From assembly GCA_027604705.1 (NCBI GenBank), contig JADHYV010000011.1:434001-498000 (forward strand): 64,000 nucleotides of DNA. The letters are read 5' to 3'. This stretch comes from Allomyces arbusculus. Its lineage: Eukaryota; Blastocladiomycota; Blastocladiomycetes; Blastocladiales; Blastocladiaceae. The position numbers and the translations under genes are program-made. Below, in pieces: positions 34,006-44,700 of this stretch. Under the pieces are notes generated by a model, which saw nothing but the letters and a program-made list of their open reading frames with translations, was not told where the DNA came from and made no database searches. Each line of letters begins with the position of its first letter. Positions within the stretch are counted from its first letter, which is position 1.

Positions 34006-36620
34006 ATGGCGCCCGCATCGTTGCCCGACTCGCCCGACGCGTCAGGCGCGCCTCCGCTCACGATTCCCGTCGTGCAGCGCCGCGCCGTCACGGGCCACTT
34101 TGCCGGCGCGCAGTGGGGCGCGCTGCTGCTCACCACCAACGGCGCCGCCAACATTCAGCTCTATCAAATCGACCCGCATTCTTTTACGCTCATCAAGATT
34201 GCCGAGTGCTTCCTTGGGTCCAACATTCATGGCATCGAGCGCTTGCGCGTTGGCAGGGCCTCCAAGGGTATACATTCGGGCGGAAACGCGCTGCTTTGAT
34301 CCATGGCCGATGCACTCACGCTCGCTCGCACCCCATCGACCACGCACAGACTACATTCTCGCCGCGCTCGAGGGCGGAACGATCCTCATTCTCGAGTACA
34401 TGCCCGCCACCGTCACCTTCGAGCAGCTCGACATGGAGCGGTACCAATTCACGCATCACCCGTGGCTGCTGTGGGGCCGCAACATGACGGCCGACTGGCG
34501 GTCGCGATGCGTGATCATTGGTCCGTTTTATCCGCACATCTTCGCTGTCAGATACGCGTCCAGCGCACTGACACTGGTTTTGGCGTTTGCGATGAATGAT
34601 GTTCAGGCAACGTCGAGGAGTGCAAGATTGTCTACATTCTCGTTGACCCGGTCGAGACTAAACTCTCCGTCGCGCTGCCCATGGTCGACGCGCTGCCGCA
34701 TTCCGTTCTCTACTCGATTGTCTCCGTCGAAATGACCTGGCGCAACCCCGTCTTTGCCTGCCTCGAAGCCTATCGCCCGCACCCGCAGGACGCGCCCATG
34801 GCCGAAACCGCAGCCGCGGCTACGGCCTCACGCGAGGAGGCCATCATGACCGGCGCCAAGCGGCTCGTCTACTTTGAACTCGACCTCGAACAGAACCAGG
34901 CTGTGCGTCGCTGGGACGTGCCCGTTGACCGATCGGCTAATATGGTCGTGCCCGTACCCGGCGATTACGGTGGGCCCGGTGGAGTGCTGGTCTGTTCTCG
35001 CAACCAGGTCGTTTGGACGCACGAGCGACGCACGCCGCAGGTCGTGCCGATTCCGCGACACCCGTCGCTTGGGCTCGAGCCAGACCTGTACCTCGTCTCC
35101 TACACGACGGTCCTGCTCGCAGCGCCCGTCGGGAGCAGCGGCGACAGCGTGCGATCGTTGAACCAGAGCCAGCAGCAACAACAGCAGCAACCGCAGCAGC
35201 CGCCATCTCCCGGATCCGCCGCGTCGGGCGGGGCCAAGGGCACCGGCACGGGCGGCGGTGCCATGATCCTCGCGCAATCCATTTTCGGTGACGTCTATGC
35301 GCTCGAGTTCAAAAACGACATTTTGACCATCAAGTTCTTTGACGCGATCCCGCAATCGGAGCAACTGTTCTTGCTCAACAACCGGTTCCTCGTCGCGTGC
35401 TCGCTCTTCGAGTACCCGCGTATCTACTACCTGCTCTCGGTCACCGACGACGAAGACCCGGACCAGCTCGTTTACTCGGCCATGGAACCGACCAAGAAAG
35501 AGGACGCGTTTTTCCGGCCGCGGCCGTTGCGGCACTTGACGACCACGCTCTACCTGACGTCGGCTGCGAACGCGCGGCAGACACAACTGACGAGTCGCAT
35601 GTCGATCAGCAGTGGGGCGGGGGTCGTGCGCCGCGGCACCGTCGCATACGGATCGCCGTTCCCGTCCGCACAGCAGCAGCAGGTCGGGTCGCCGAGACCG
35701 GGTGCCCCTTACGGTAAGCCAGCGGGCCACTCGCCGCCGATGAGCGCCATGGCCCCACCAAACTCGCCGCAGTCACCGCAGCAGTACGCGGCGCAGGGGC
35801 CGCCGTCGCCATACATGGGCCGCGTCGCGTCGTCGCCGCTCGCCGCGCAACAGCAACAACAACAGCAGCCGCACATGTCCCCGCCGTCACCGGCCTACCA
35901 GCAGATGATGATCCAGGCGCCGCAGCCGCAGTACCCGCCGGGGGTCGTTGCGCCACAGCAGCGCGCACAGTATGGGGTCTCGCCACAGCGTGCGCAGCAA
36001 ACGTCGCCCGTCTACGCAATGCGGCCAACCCCGCAGCAGCAGCAACAGCAACAACAGCAGCAGGCCGGGTACTACTCAACATCGACGGCGCTCGCGGCAG
36101 CCGCGCAGTATGGACGCGGGTCGGCACAGGGGGCCGCCGTGCTCATGCACCGGCACTCAATGCTCGTGCCGCCGTCGGCCTATCAGCAACAGCAGCAGCA
36201 GCAAGCCGCTGCGCAGAAGCAGCACCAGCAGCAGCAGGGCGGGTACTATAATTGGGCCGTCCCGCCGCCGTCGCCTGCGGGCAGTGCCACGTCGCTGCCC
36301 GGGCCGGCGCCGTACGGGTCGCAGCGGCAGTCATCGCTCGCGCACCGGCAGCAGGTGTTGGTGGGTGGTCGCGCACCGTCGCTTCGTCGGCCAAGATCAG
36401 AGACGCAGATTATGATGGCGAATGGGAACCCGGCGAACCCGGCCTACCGTATGGTGCAGCCGGCTATGGTTAGCAAGCGGTACTCGTCGCTGAGACGGCA
36501 GTCGTCGACGCCCGGTGGGCCCGCGTATGTGCCCATGGACATGGCCGGTGGGGCGCGGCACTCTAGCTGGGCGCCGGCACCGTCGCCGTACGACCCGCAA
36601 TTGCAGCAGATGCAGCAGAT

Positions 36621-36657
<37 letters not shown>

Positions 36658-39147
36658 TTGCAGCCGCACCCGTCCCCGGCCCTATCGCAGAGCCACGATT
36701 CGGGTCTGAGCATGACGTCGAGTTCTGGAAGCAGCGTCGGCTATGGTGGCGGTGGGTCGGCTGTGTCTCCGAAACTCGATGCAATTTCCGAAGAAGGTCA
36801 CGGCGCGGGTGGTCGACCGCCGTCGCCGTATACCCCGTCGTCGCCCGTGCTCGACAGCGCCATTTCCATGTCGGACCTGCACTCGGGCGGGACCGCGTCG
36901 CCGCAAACCATGACGCCGCCACCGTTGGCAGCCTCGACGGTCCCGCTCACGCCCATGTCCGAGAGCGACGAGAAGCGGCGGCGCAACATGGAACTGCGCG
37001 GGTACATTGCGCACGAAGTCTACGAGACGGAAAAATCTTACTGCGAGCTGTTGGGTGTGCTCTGGGACCAGATCCGCACGCCGATTGCCGAGCAAAAGAT
37101 TTGCTCGGACGTTTTCACGCGCATTGTCTTCACCGGGATCCCGGCGCTGCTGCAGTTTTCGCGCACGTTTGCGGCCGAGCTCGAGCAAGTCGTGGCCAAC
37201 TGGGACGACACGACTCACTTGGCGCCCGTCTTTCTCGCGCACCGCGACGACTTTTCCGTCTTCTTGAAGTTTGTCGACAATTACTCGACAGCGCTGAGTA
37301 TGGTGCGCAGTGCCGAGCAGTCGAACCTCGAGTTCCGCGCGTTTAACGAGCGGTGCAAGCACGCCAAGGAGACGCACCGGCAGCAGATTCAGGATTTCTT
37401 GATTTTGCCGATTCAGCGCGCGACGCGGTACCCGCTGCTGATCAAGGACGTGCGCAAGCACACGCCGCTCGACCACCCCGACTACGAGGACTTGTCGGTT
37501 GCGCTCGACATGATGAACGAGATGGCGGCGCAAGTCAACTTGGTCAAGCAGCAGGAAGAGGAAATGACGCGCATCTTTTCCATGTTCAACCAAATGGAAG
37601 GGTGTCCGGCGACCGTCATCAAGTACTCGCGCCGCGTGATCATGGAGGCCGACGTGGGCGACGCGTCGTCGTCGCTCGCTGCGTCTTTGGCGTCGGCCGT
37701 GTCGGGGATCGCGGCGATCAAGCCGACCTATCGACTCGTGCTCATGAGCGACTTGTTGTTGCTCGCGAAGTTGCACAAAAAAAAGTACAAGTTCAACCGG
37801 CTGATCGACTTGGCCGACATCAAGGTCGGTGACGACCCGTCCTCGTCGTCGTCATCTTCTTCCTCGTCGTCGCGCAACCTCGCATGCCGGATTGAGATTG
37901 CGAATGGGTCGCTCTCGTCGCACTCGTCGACGCTCATCAACAAGCACCAGGTGGACCCGAACACGACGCTGCCGTCGGTCTACACGTTCCTCTTCCTCGA
38001 CGAAAAGACGCGGCACAGCTTTGTCCTCGCTCTCTCGGCCAAGATTCGCGCCACGCAGGACCAGCGGCAACTCGAGGGGAACGTGTTCTCGCTCCCGCGC
38101 GGGTTAATTGGACAACCGGCCGCGGGACCCGGCGCCGCAGCGACGCTGGCGCGGCGTGGGGATGGCCCACGGCCCGTTTCCATGGCTGGGCCCGTCTTGC
38201 CCGTGTCAGTCCCGATCCCAGGTGGTGCCGGCGCCGCGTCGAGTATCGCGGGGAGTAATGGCGAAGTTACGACTCCCGTCATGTCGCGGCACAGTGGAAG
38301 CGGGCATGGACCGTTGTCAGGGAACGCCGCTGCAAGCAGTACGGGCGCGGTCTTGTCGTTGGCCGTGCCCAACATTTCGCTCGTTCCACCATCGCCCCCA
38401 CCTGGTCCAACACCGACGGGTGCGCGGCGCACGTCGCTCATTGTCTTGACGGGCGGCGGAGACAAGGAGGACGAGCCGTCCAAGGAAAGCGACAAGAGCA
38501 CCAAGTCCGAGAAGAGTACCAAGTCGGCCGAGCGCGGGCCTGACGATGATGGTGAGTGGGCGCGCCGGCCGTCGGCTGTCACGGACGTGTCGGATGCGCT
38601 GTCGTTTATGGCGCTGCAGGATGAGCCTGTAAACCATCATCACCACCGCGGTCCACCAGCGGCGTCCGCTGCTGACCCAGCCGTGTTCGACGAACAGGGT
38701 CTGGCAATGCCCGCGCGACCAGACGAGGACGACGACGAGTTTGTTGATGCGGCCGAGTTCCCGCCGAGCGCCGATATCCGGCAACGGCGGTCCGCGTCGA
38801 TGCCGGCACCGCCAACACCCACGACGGGCGACCCAATCATGCGGCCCATGACCGACGAGCCTTTACCGTCGCCGGCGTCGCTGTCTTCTCGCGTATCGTC
38901 GGCGTTCGGTGGTGTTTTGAGACGCGCGACTTCCCCATCGGGGCCGCGATCGAGTACGGTATCGTCGTCGTCGGGCGCACGGTCGCCGCCGCACACGCCA
39001 ACACAACACCGCAGCATGGGGTCCGACGACTGGGCGCGTAAAATGTCGTGGACGGCCGCGGCCATGGGCATGATTCGCGGTGGGCCGAGTGCCGCGGCGG
39101 CAGCACAGAGTTGCGGGAGCGCGGCGGCTGCGCAGGGGCCCGAGTAG
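34006..39147 (+). CDS. SF3B3/Rse1-type beta-propeller fused to a RhoGEF (DH-PH)
   Basis: Exons 34006-34267, 34350-34520, 34607-39147; 1657 residues. Residues 20-540 match the N-terminal propeller region of splicing factor SF3B3/Rse1: SKDYILAALEGGTILILEYM, WRNPVFACLEAY, LVYFELDLEQNQAVRRWDVP, GGPGGVLVCSRNQVVW, PIPR, FFRPRPLRHL; both introns restore this similarity exactly. The remaining two thirds of SF3B3 are absent. A Gln/Pro/Ser-rich linker with poly-Q runs (near 808-828) follows, then a DH domain (about 940-1145: RGYIAHEVYETEKSYCELL, DFLILPIQRATRYPLLIKDV) and a PH domain (about 1184-1290: YRLVLMSDLLLLAKL...), so Rho-family exchange activity is expected. The tail is Ser/Pro-rich. One frame without stop spans 4.5 kb, so fusion is seen in the DNA; the role of the propeller (scaffold?) is unknown. 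Confidence 0.88.
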
Positions 39148-39551
39148 AGTGGTGAAGAGAGCATGTAGAGGTGCCAATTTTTCCTTGACAAGAAGATCAA
39201 ATCGGTTTTGCGAGGGATGCTGGAAGTCTGCCAACGCTGGAGATACCAGTCACACAAGTTTTTGACAAAGACCATGCCCTGATGCGCACTTGACTGGACG
39301 TGGCATATTCTCCCCGCAAAAAACATAAGGATGCGACCTAGCTCAGAACCAAACCAAATCAGAAGTAGGTTTGCGGCCAGATTTTGGTCTGCATACGTGG
39401 CAAACGATCTTACTTGTTATCCATCGCACCATGAATCGAATTGTGATTCTACAACAAAAATGCCCATCAACCACAGCTCTCCTTGACTGTCGTTGGCGCA
39501 TTGGTCCTCACGCAATCAGGGACAGTACTAGCGCCACTGCAGACACAATGC
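39148..39551. other. 3' flank of the fusion gene
   Basis: AT-richer, no gene. A 238-codon ORF starting at 39371 runs into the repeat at 39552 and is not supported as a gene. Confidence 0.4.
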
Positions 39552-39740
39552 TTTCCCTCCCTCGCTCGCTGCCGTTGTCCACGAGTTCCACGAGTGGGCA
39601 GGCTAGTTTGGAGAGAGAGGGCGCCCAGCGACATCTCCCCTTGACATCATCGATGGTTCCCTCGCCTTCTCTCCCTGCATTTTCCTCGAGTTTTCATGAG
39701 CTGGGCAGGGGCAGAGAGGGGGAGGGGCCAAGATGTGAGG
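39552..39740 (+). repeat. Dispersed repeat, two units (forward copy)
   Basis: Two diverged units, each with CGAGTTnnACGAGnnGGGCAGG followed by GAGAGAGGG. The reverse complement of 41327-41530 aligns with both units in the same order, including the GGGGGAGGGGCC.AGATGT end. See also 24690-25125. Confidence 0.55.
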
Positions 39741-40099
39741 ATGATAGAAGGTGTACTCTAATTCCGTTTATCTGGATCGAGTCTGATGCGCTGACGTATT
39801 TCTGGACGTCGAACACTTCCGAGTCTCAGTCTATGAAGAGACGAAAAAATGCACCTGAGCTGCCACTCCTGTTGGACGCACGTGCCAGACCGTGGAAGAC
39901 TCCTTCGCGCCAAGCGACAGGGGCTTTCAAAGCCGGGCTTCCGACTTTTTTCACCACGGAAATACGAGAAAAGTGGCTAATGGGAAGTGGAGGCCTCCAA
40001 CCAAAATCGCGTTTGCCGACTGCCCACTTCCGCGCTTTTTGTCGTTCGCGTCAATGTTCACGCAAACCGGGTGCTCCCCGTGGGTAGACACCTCGGAAG

Positions 40100-40790
40100 T
40101 CAGCTGACTTGCCGCACAACGCGAACGCGAACCCGCGCGCTGCACCACCGGTCGTCCCCACGGGCGCCACGGCCCACCCTCACCACGACGACGACTTGGC
40201 CAGATCCATCACAGATGGTGACCCGCGGCCGGCCGCGCCGCGGCTCCCCACGTTCCACGATCTGCGCAAGACCGCACGCTTCCCCGACGCCGCTCACCAA
40301 ACTCACCCTCGCCGCCGGGCACCAAGACCATCATGGGCTGCAGAACGAGAGCGCATGGCCAGGCAGCGCCGCGCCGGCGCCGGCCAACAACGCGCAGGGC
40401 AAAGCGGCGCTTGCCAATCGGTCCACCTCTCATCTCGCTGCTCTCCAGGTCTGACAACGACTCCTCGCACGAAATCGCGATTGTCGGGCCCTCGCCGAGC
40501 TCGGCATCCAAGCGCAAGGCCGCAGCTCCCGCCGCTGTGGCAGAGCCACCCGCGCCAGTGCAGGCCCAAGCGCACGTGCCCGCTACCGCGCCACTGCACC
40601 GCAGCGCTCATGAACCTGTAACTCGCGCGCGAGCAGATGGAGCTCGACCGCGCGCGACTCGATTTTGAGAAGTTGCAGCTGCAGTTGCAGCAGCGGCAGT
40701 AGCTCGACTTTGAGTGCGAGGAGTACGCTCATGGTCGCGTGCAGGCTGAACAAGTGTGAGTTGATTTGCCAGTGCGGTGCAGCGGGTCGT
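40100..40790 (+). pseudogene. Frame-broken coding relic, unknown family
   Basis: Stretches that look coding appear in more than one plus frame: ANNAQGKAALANRSTSHLAA, then SDNDSSHEIAIVGPSPSS and KRKAAAPAAVAEPPAPVQAQ, then the charged helix LAREQMELDRARLDFEKLQL. Low-complexity linker plus amphipathic helix is a pattern seen in transposon-associated or MYB/SANT-like fungal proteins, but I cannot name it. It lies between inverted copies of the dispersed repeat (39552-39740 and 41327-41530), so it could be cargo of a dead DNA element. It no longer encodes a full protein. Confidence 0.35.
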
Positions 40791-41180
40791 GGGTTGGGTG
40801 GTTTGTGGTTGTTGGTGTTGTTACGTGTTGAGCGGTTCGTGGTGAAGAGTGGTGAAATCGCGGAAACAGCGAAACAGTGGGATCGGCCAAAAAATGCGGG
40901 TTCGAAGTGACAAGGTCAGAATGGCCGACTGCACGCGATAGACACCTTGTGCCGAGTGAAGCCTGCAGCAGGGGGCCGAACAATGCTGCACAGCTAGGCA
41001 GCACACAGCCATGCTGTAAAATATTGGAGAGCAGGCTTGAATCGATTCTGAAGGAATCAGTGCAGACGAAACCACTTCTCTCGAACCACGAGGAGCCCAA
41101 AGTAGAGAGCATCAGATACGTCAAACACTGCATTTATGATTCGAAAAAACGTCGCGCCCGCTTTTCCTCGCGGATTACCA
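40791..41180. other. Gene-free gap
   Basis: Nothing recognised between the relic and the IQCH fragment. Confidence 0.4.
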
Positions 41181-41327
41181 GTGCCAATTGCAATTGTTTG
41201 GAACATGGTCTGCATGATCTTTTGAGCGCCGAGTACTTTTTCAGCGACTTGTCAGCTGCCACGTTGCCGCTTGGCGTGTGCGACACTGCCGATATGGCTG
41301 CAAGCGCACAGCTCAAGCTGAATTCGA
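41181..41327 (-). pseudogene. Decayed duplicate of the IQCH 3' end
   Basis: Aligns with 41760-41910, the last codons of IQCH: genuine ALAAMSAVSRVPSGNLGADKS versus copy CALAAISAVSHTPSGNVAADKS. Similarity ends abruptly at 41327, exactly where the inverted dispersed-repeat copy begins. The copy lacks any upstream IQCH exon and cannot be a gene. Confidence 0.8.
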
Positions 41328-41530
41328 CATCTCGGCCCCTCCCCCTCTCTTTCTTCAGCTGCCCAGTCGTGGAACTCGAGGTTCACGGCAGCGAGACGAG
41401 CGAGGAAGGAAACCCCAGATGGTGATGTCAGGTAGAATGCCACTGGACGCATGCTCTCCCTCTCTCGAATCTCTGATCTCGCCTGCTCACTCGTGTAACT
41501 CGAGGCTCACGGCAGCGGGAGAGAGGGAAC
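41327..41530 (-). repeat. Dispersed repeat, two units (inverted copy)
   Basis: Read on the minus strand it matches 39552-39740 unit by unit (CTGCCGTGAnCCTCGAGTTnCACGA, GGGCAG, GAGAGAGGG). AACTCGAGGnTCACGGCAGCG occurs twice on the plus strand, near 41374 and 41498. Confidence 0.6.
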
Positions 41531-41756
41531 CTTCAGTGGTTGACGGGCTTTTTTGCTCCACAATCACGATCGGGATCAGTTCAATCTCGGCAGAAGTGAC
41601 TGTTGGATGAATGTGATCTGTGCCAGCCTACTGCAAATTAGATTTACAACAAACCAAAGGAGCACCAACCGTGCGACAACATCATGTTTCAATCAGACGA
41701 CTCAGGTGTTCACCCTCAAACCCAGTTCCACCCGCTGGTCTCTCTCAACCAACAAG

Positions 41757-44700
41757 TCAGTGCCGGTTGTGAATGTTCTGGAACATGCTATGCATGATCT
41801 TGAGCGCCGAGTTCTTTTGCAGTGGAGACTTGTCGGCCCCCAGGTTGCCGCTTGGCACGCGCGACACCGCCGACATGGCCGCCAGCGCGTAGCTCAAGCT
41901 GAATTCGCCATCGTCAGCATCGTCGTCCTCGTCGTCGTCGTCCTCGTCCTCGTCGTCATCCCCGTCACCCTTGGTCGTCCCCGTGTCGTCCTCAAACGCC
42001 CGCGAAATCCGCTCGTCGCGGGCGAGCCGCAACGCTGACGCCGTCGCCGACCTGAGCACAACCGTACTTGGAGCGCGCGGGAGCGCCGACCGACTCGACG
42101 CGGCCGCGAGTCCGCCCGTCGCACTCAAGACTCTACCACCATCCGCGACCGGCGACCTGGGCTCGGCAACAACCGAAATCGTCGGCCCAATCGGCGTATC
42201 TGCACCCGACCCAGTATCAACGACGCCCTGCATATCGCGGTCCATGCCGTGCACGTCCACCCCACCGGCAGCCAACGACAAGGCCGCCATTCGGTCTGCC
42301 TTGAGCGACCGATTCACTTGCCGCCGGCGTTCGCGCAACCGGTCGCGTCGCGCGCTTGATGCGGCCACGAGTTCGGTACTGAGTTGCGCGTTGACGGCGG
42401 CCATATCCGTGGCCACACTCGTGAAGTCGCGCGCGGTCACGGTCAGCGTGTACATTTCCTGCGCGAGGAGCGCCGCCTGGTACATGTCGGCCGCATCTTG
42501 CGCGGTCAGGGCGGGCGCTGCGTCCGGGTCCTTTTGCACGTCGCCGATGAGGTGCCGCTGAAGGGTATCGGAGAGAGTGACGCGGCGGAACACGCGTCGC
42601 ACGAGCGGGTCCGTGAGCACGGGCTCGACCGTGTCGGTGGTCGTGAGTGGCGGCGCGGCAAAGAGGTCGGCGGTCGAGATGACTGCCGTCGAGGTATTGA
42701 GCGCGTCGCCAAGTGACGCAATTGGAGCGAGCGGGGTCGCCGAGACACCGGCTGTTGGGACGGCGAGAGCCGTACTTGCGGCCAAAGTGCCAGTCGCAGC
42801 GTAGTTCGTCACGAGGTCCGGGAAATCGACTGCGTCCATGGGCCGGATTCTCTTGTCGAGTCGATGGAGCAAGTCCATCAAGGCCTAGTTTGGGGAGCGG
42901 TTGGGTCAGAACGACGCGCACTGAGAGAACAGTGAGAATCGAGTCCCGTACCACAAAGTTGCAGTTGTGCTCCGTCAGCGACACCCCCTGCATCCTGTAC
43001 GCGAAAATCGCGAGCGCCTCCTTGGCCCGTTGAATAGCGCCAGTGCAATGAATGTCGGAGGTGCTGTAGGAAAAAATGTTGCGTCAGTGTGACCTTGGCC
43101 AAGGGATAGAATCGAATCAACGAGTGGCATGCACAGACAAGAGCAGTTTTTGCGGCGCACCGAGAGCCAGTGACCCCACTCGTTTCTATTCGGTCAAGCT
43201 TGAGGGTGAGGGCCGATACTGCCTGGCCGAGGAGTGAATGGCGACGCACCATGTCGTCCATTTCGGCACCGCAAACGGCCAGCATCGCGTTGATGGACCG
43301 GTGTGAGACCTCTGGGAACGCCGGGTGCACGATCCCGGACACAATCACGGCCGTGCGGACCTCCTCGCCCGTGTTCCACTTGCGGTCCTGGACGATGCGG
43401 TCAGCCTCTTGGTTGAGCAGCTCCTAACGACGAAATGAAACAAGAGCGTGAGTATGTTAATCTCACACCCACGAGGTAAGAGCACGGTCGCGAATCGTAC
43501 GTAATTGAGCCACTTGGCCTGGCCCGCCATGCGCAAATTGGCCGGTCTCAGGTGCGACAAGTCGGTCGTGAGGAACCCACGGCTGGCATGGCATAGCGCA
43601 CGCGCCGAATCAGCCACGGCTTGCACGCACGTTTCCGGTGCTGGCGCTTGGTTCTTGATCGGGGACGTCGCCACGGCAACTGGCTCGCCCGTCATACCGT
43701 GGTAGACCGGGAAATCGAGCCGCGCGTCGAGAATGATCTTGCACAAGCCGGCGAGCGATGCGTGCTCGGACCAGTACGGCTTGACATCGATGCAGTGCAA
43801 AACGACTTCGTCCTAGTTCAGCGAAAAAAAAATGGTTAGAGAGCGTTCAATCATAGGATCTGATAGGAAAGCTCGACAAGTACCCGGTCCGTGTACGTGA
43901 TAAAATCAAAGCACACGTGACCCAAGATGCCGCGCTCGATGCACGACGGAACAATGTGGAGGACGTGGGTCATGAGGTCCTGTGTCGATATTTGCCGGAC
44001 CGGAACGATTGTAACGCAATAGTCAAAGTCGACGAGCGGGGTCTGGGCAAGTCAAAAAGACGGCCCATTGAGTCAAAAAACAGTTCTGTCAATCCACGCG
44101 CGAAACCTTTTCGAACACTGTACCTGCTCCCAAGTGGAGACGAGAACCACATGACCCGTCGGCTGAATCTCGACGTGGCAGCCGACAAACAATCGCTCCG
44201 CGGTCAGTCCGTCAAACATGGCCTCGATAGTACCGCCTGTCTTCAAAAACGAGCTGACAAACCCGGCCAACGTCGGGTACGCGAGCTGCGCTGGTGGAGG
44301 CGGTGCCGAATCGCCCACGGGCTTGCCGGTCTGCGACGCGGCGCTCCCCACTCGTGTCGACGCTGCCGTCGAATTGGGTTGTCCCGGCCCATTCGGTCCC
44401 CACACGTTCGACATGCGTCGCCCGAGTACGGCCGCCGCTTCTTGGCCGAGCAATGCGATCGGGACCCCGGCTTGCGCAGCTGACGCGCCGACGGTCGCGT
44501 GTGGCGGCCCTATGTAGGTGATTGCTTCCGGAATCGCCTTGATCTTGACGACAATCTCGTCAACGTCAAACTTGCTCACGGTGAACGTGAGCCGGCGCCG
44601 GTGGAAGAGAGCGACGCCGCGGCGCCCGGCCTCGTCCTTGATCTTGAGCATCCAAATGTTGACGGCCGGGTAGGTCAAGAGAAACTGCGCGAGCGTGTGC

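Noticed and set aside
36682-37776. 364-codon minus-strand ORF
   Set aside because: Antisense to the poly-Q linker and DH domain of the SF3B3-RhoGEF gene.
39371-40087. 238-codon plus-strand ORF
   Set aside because: Reads through the dispersed repeat, no motif, no splice support.
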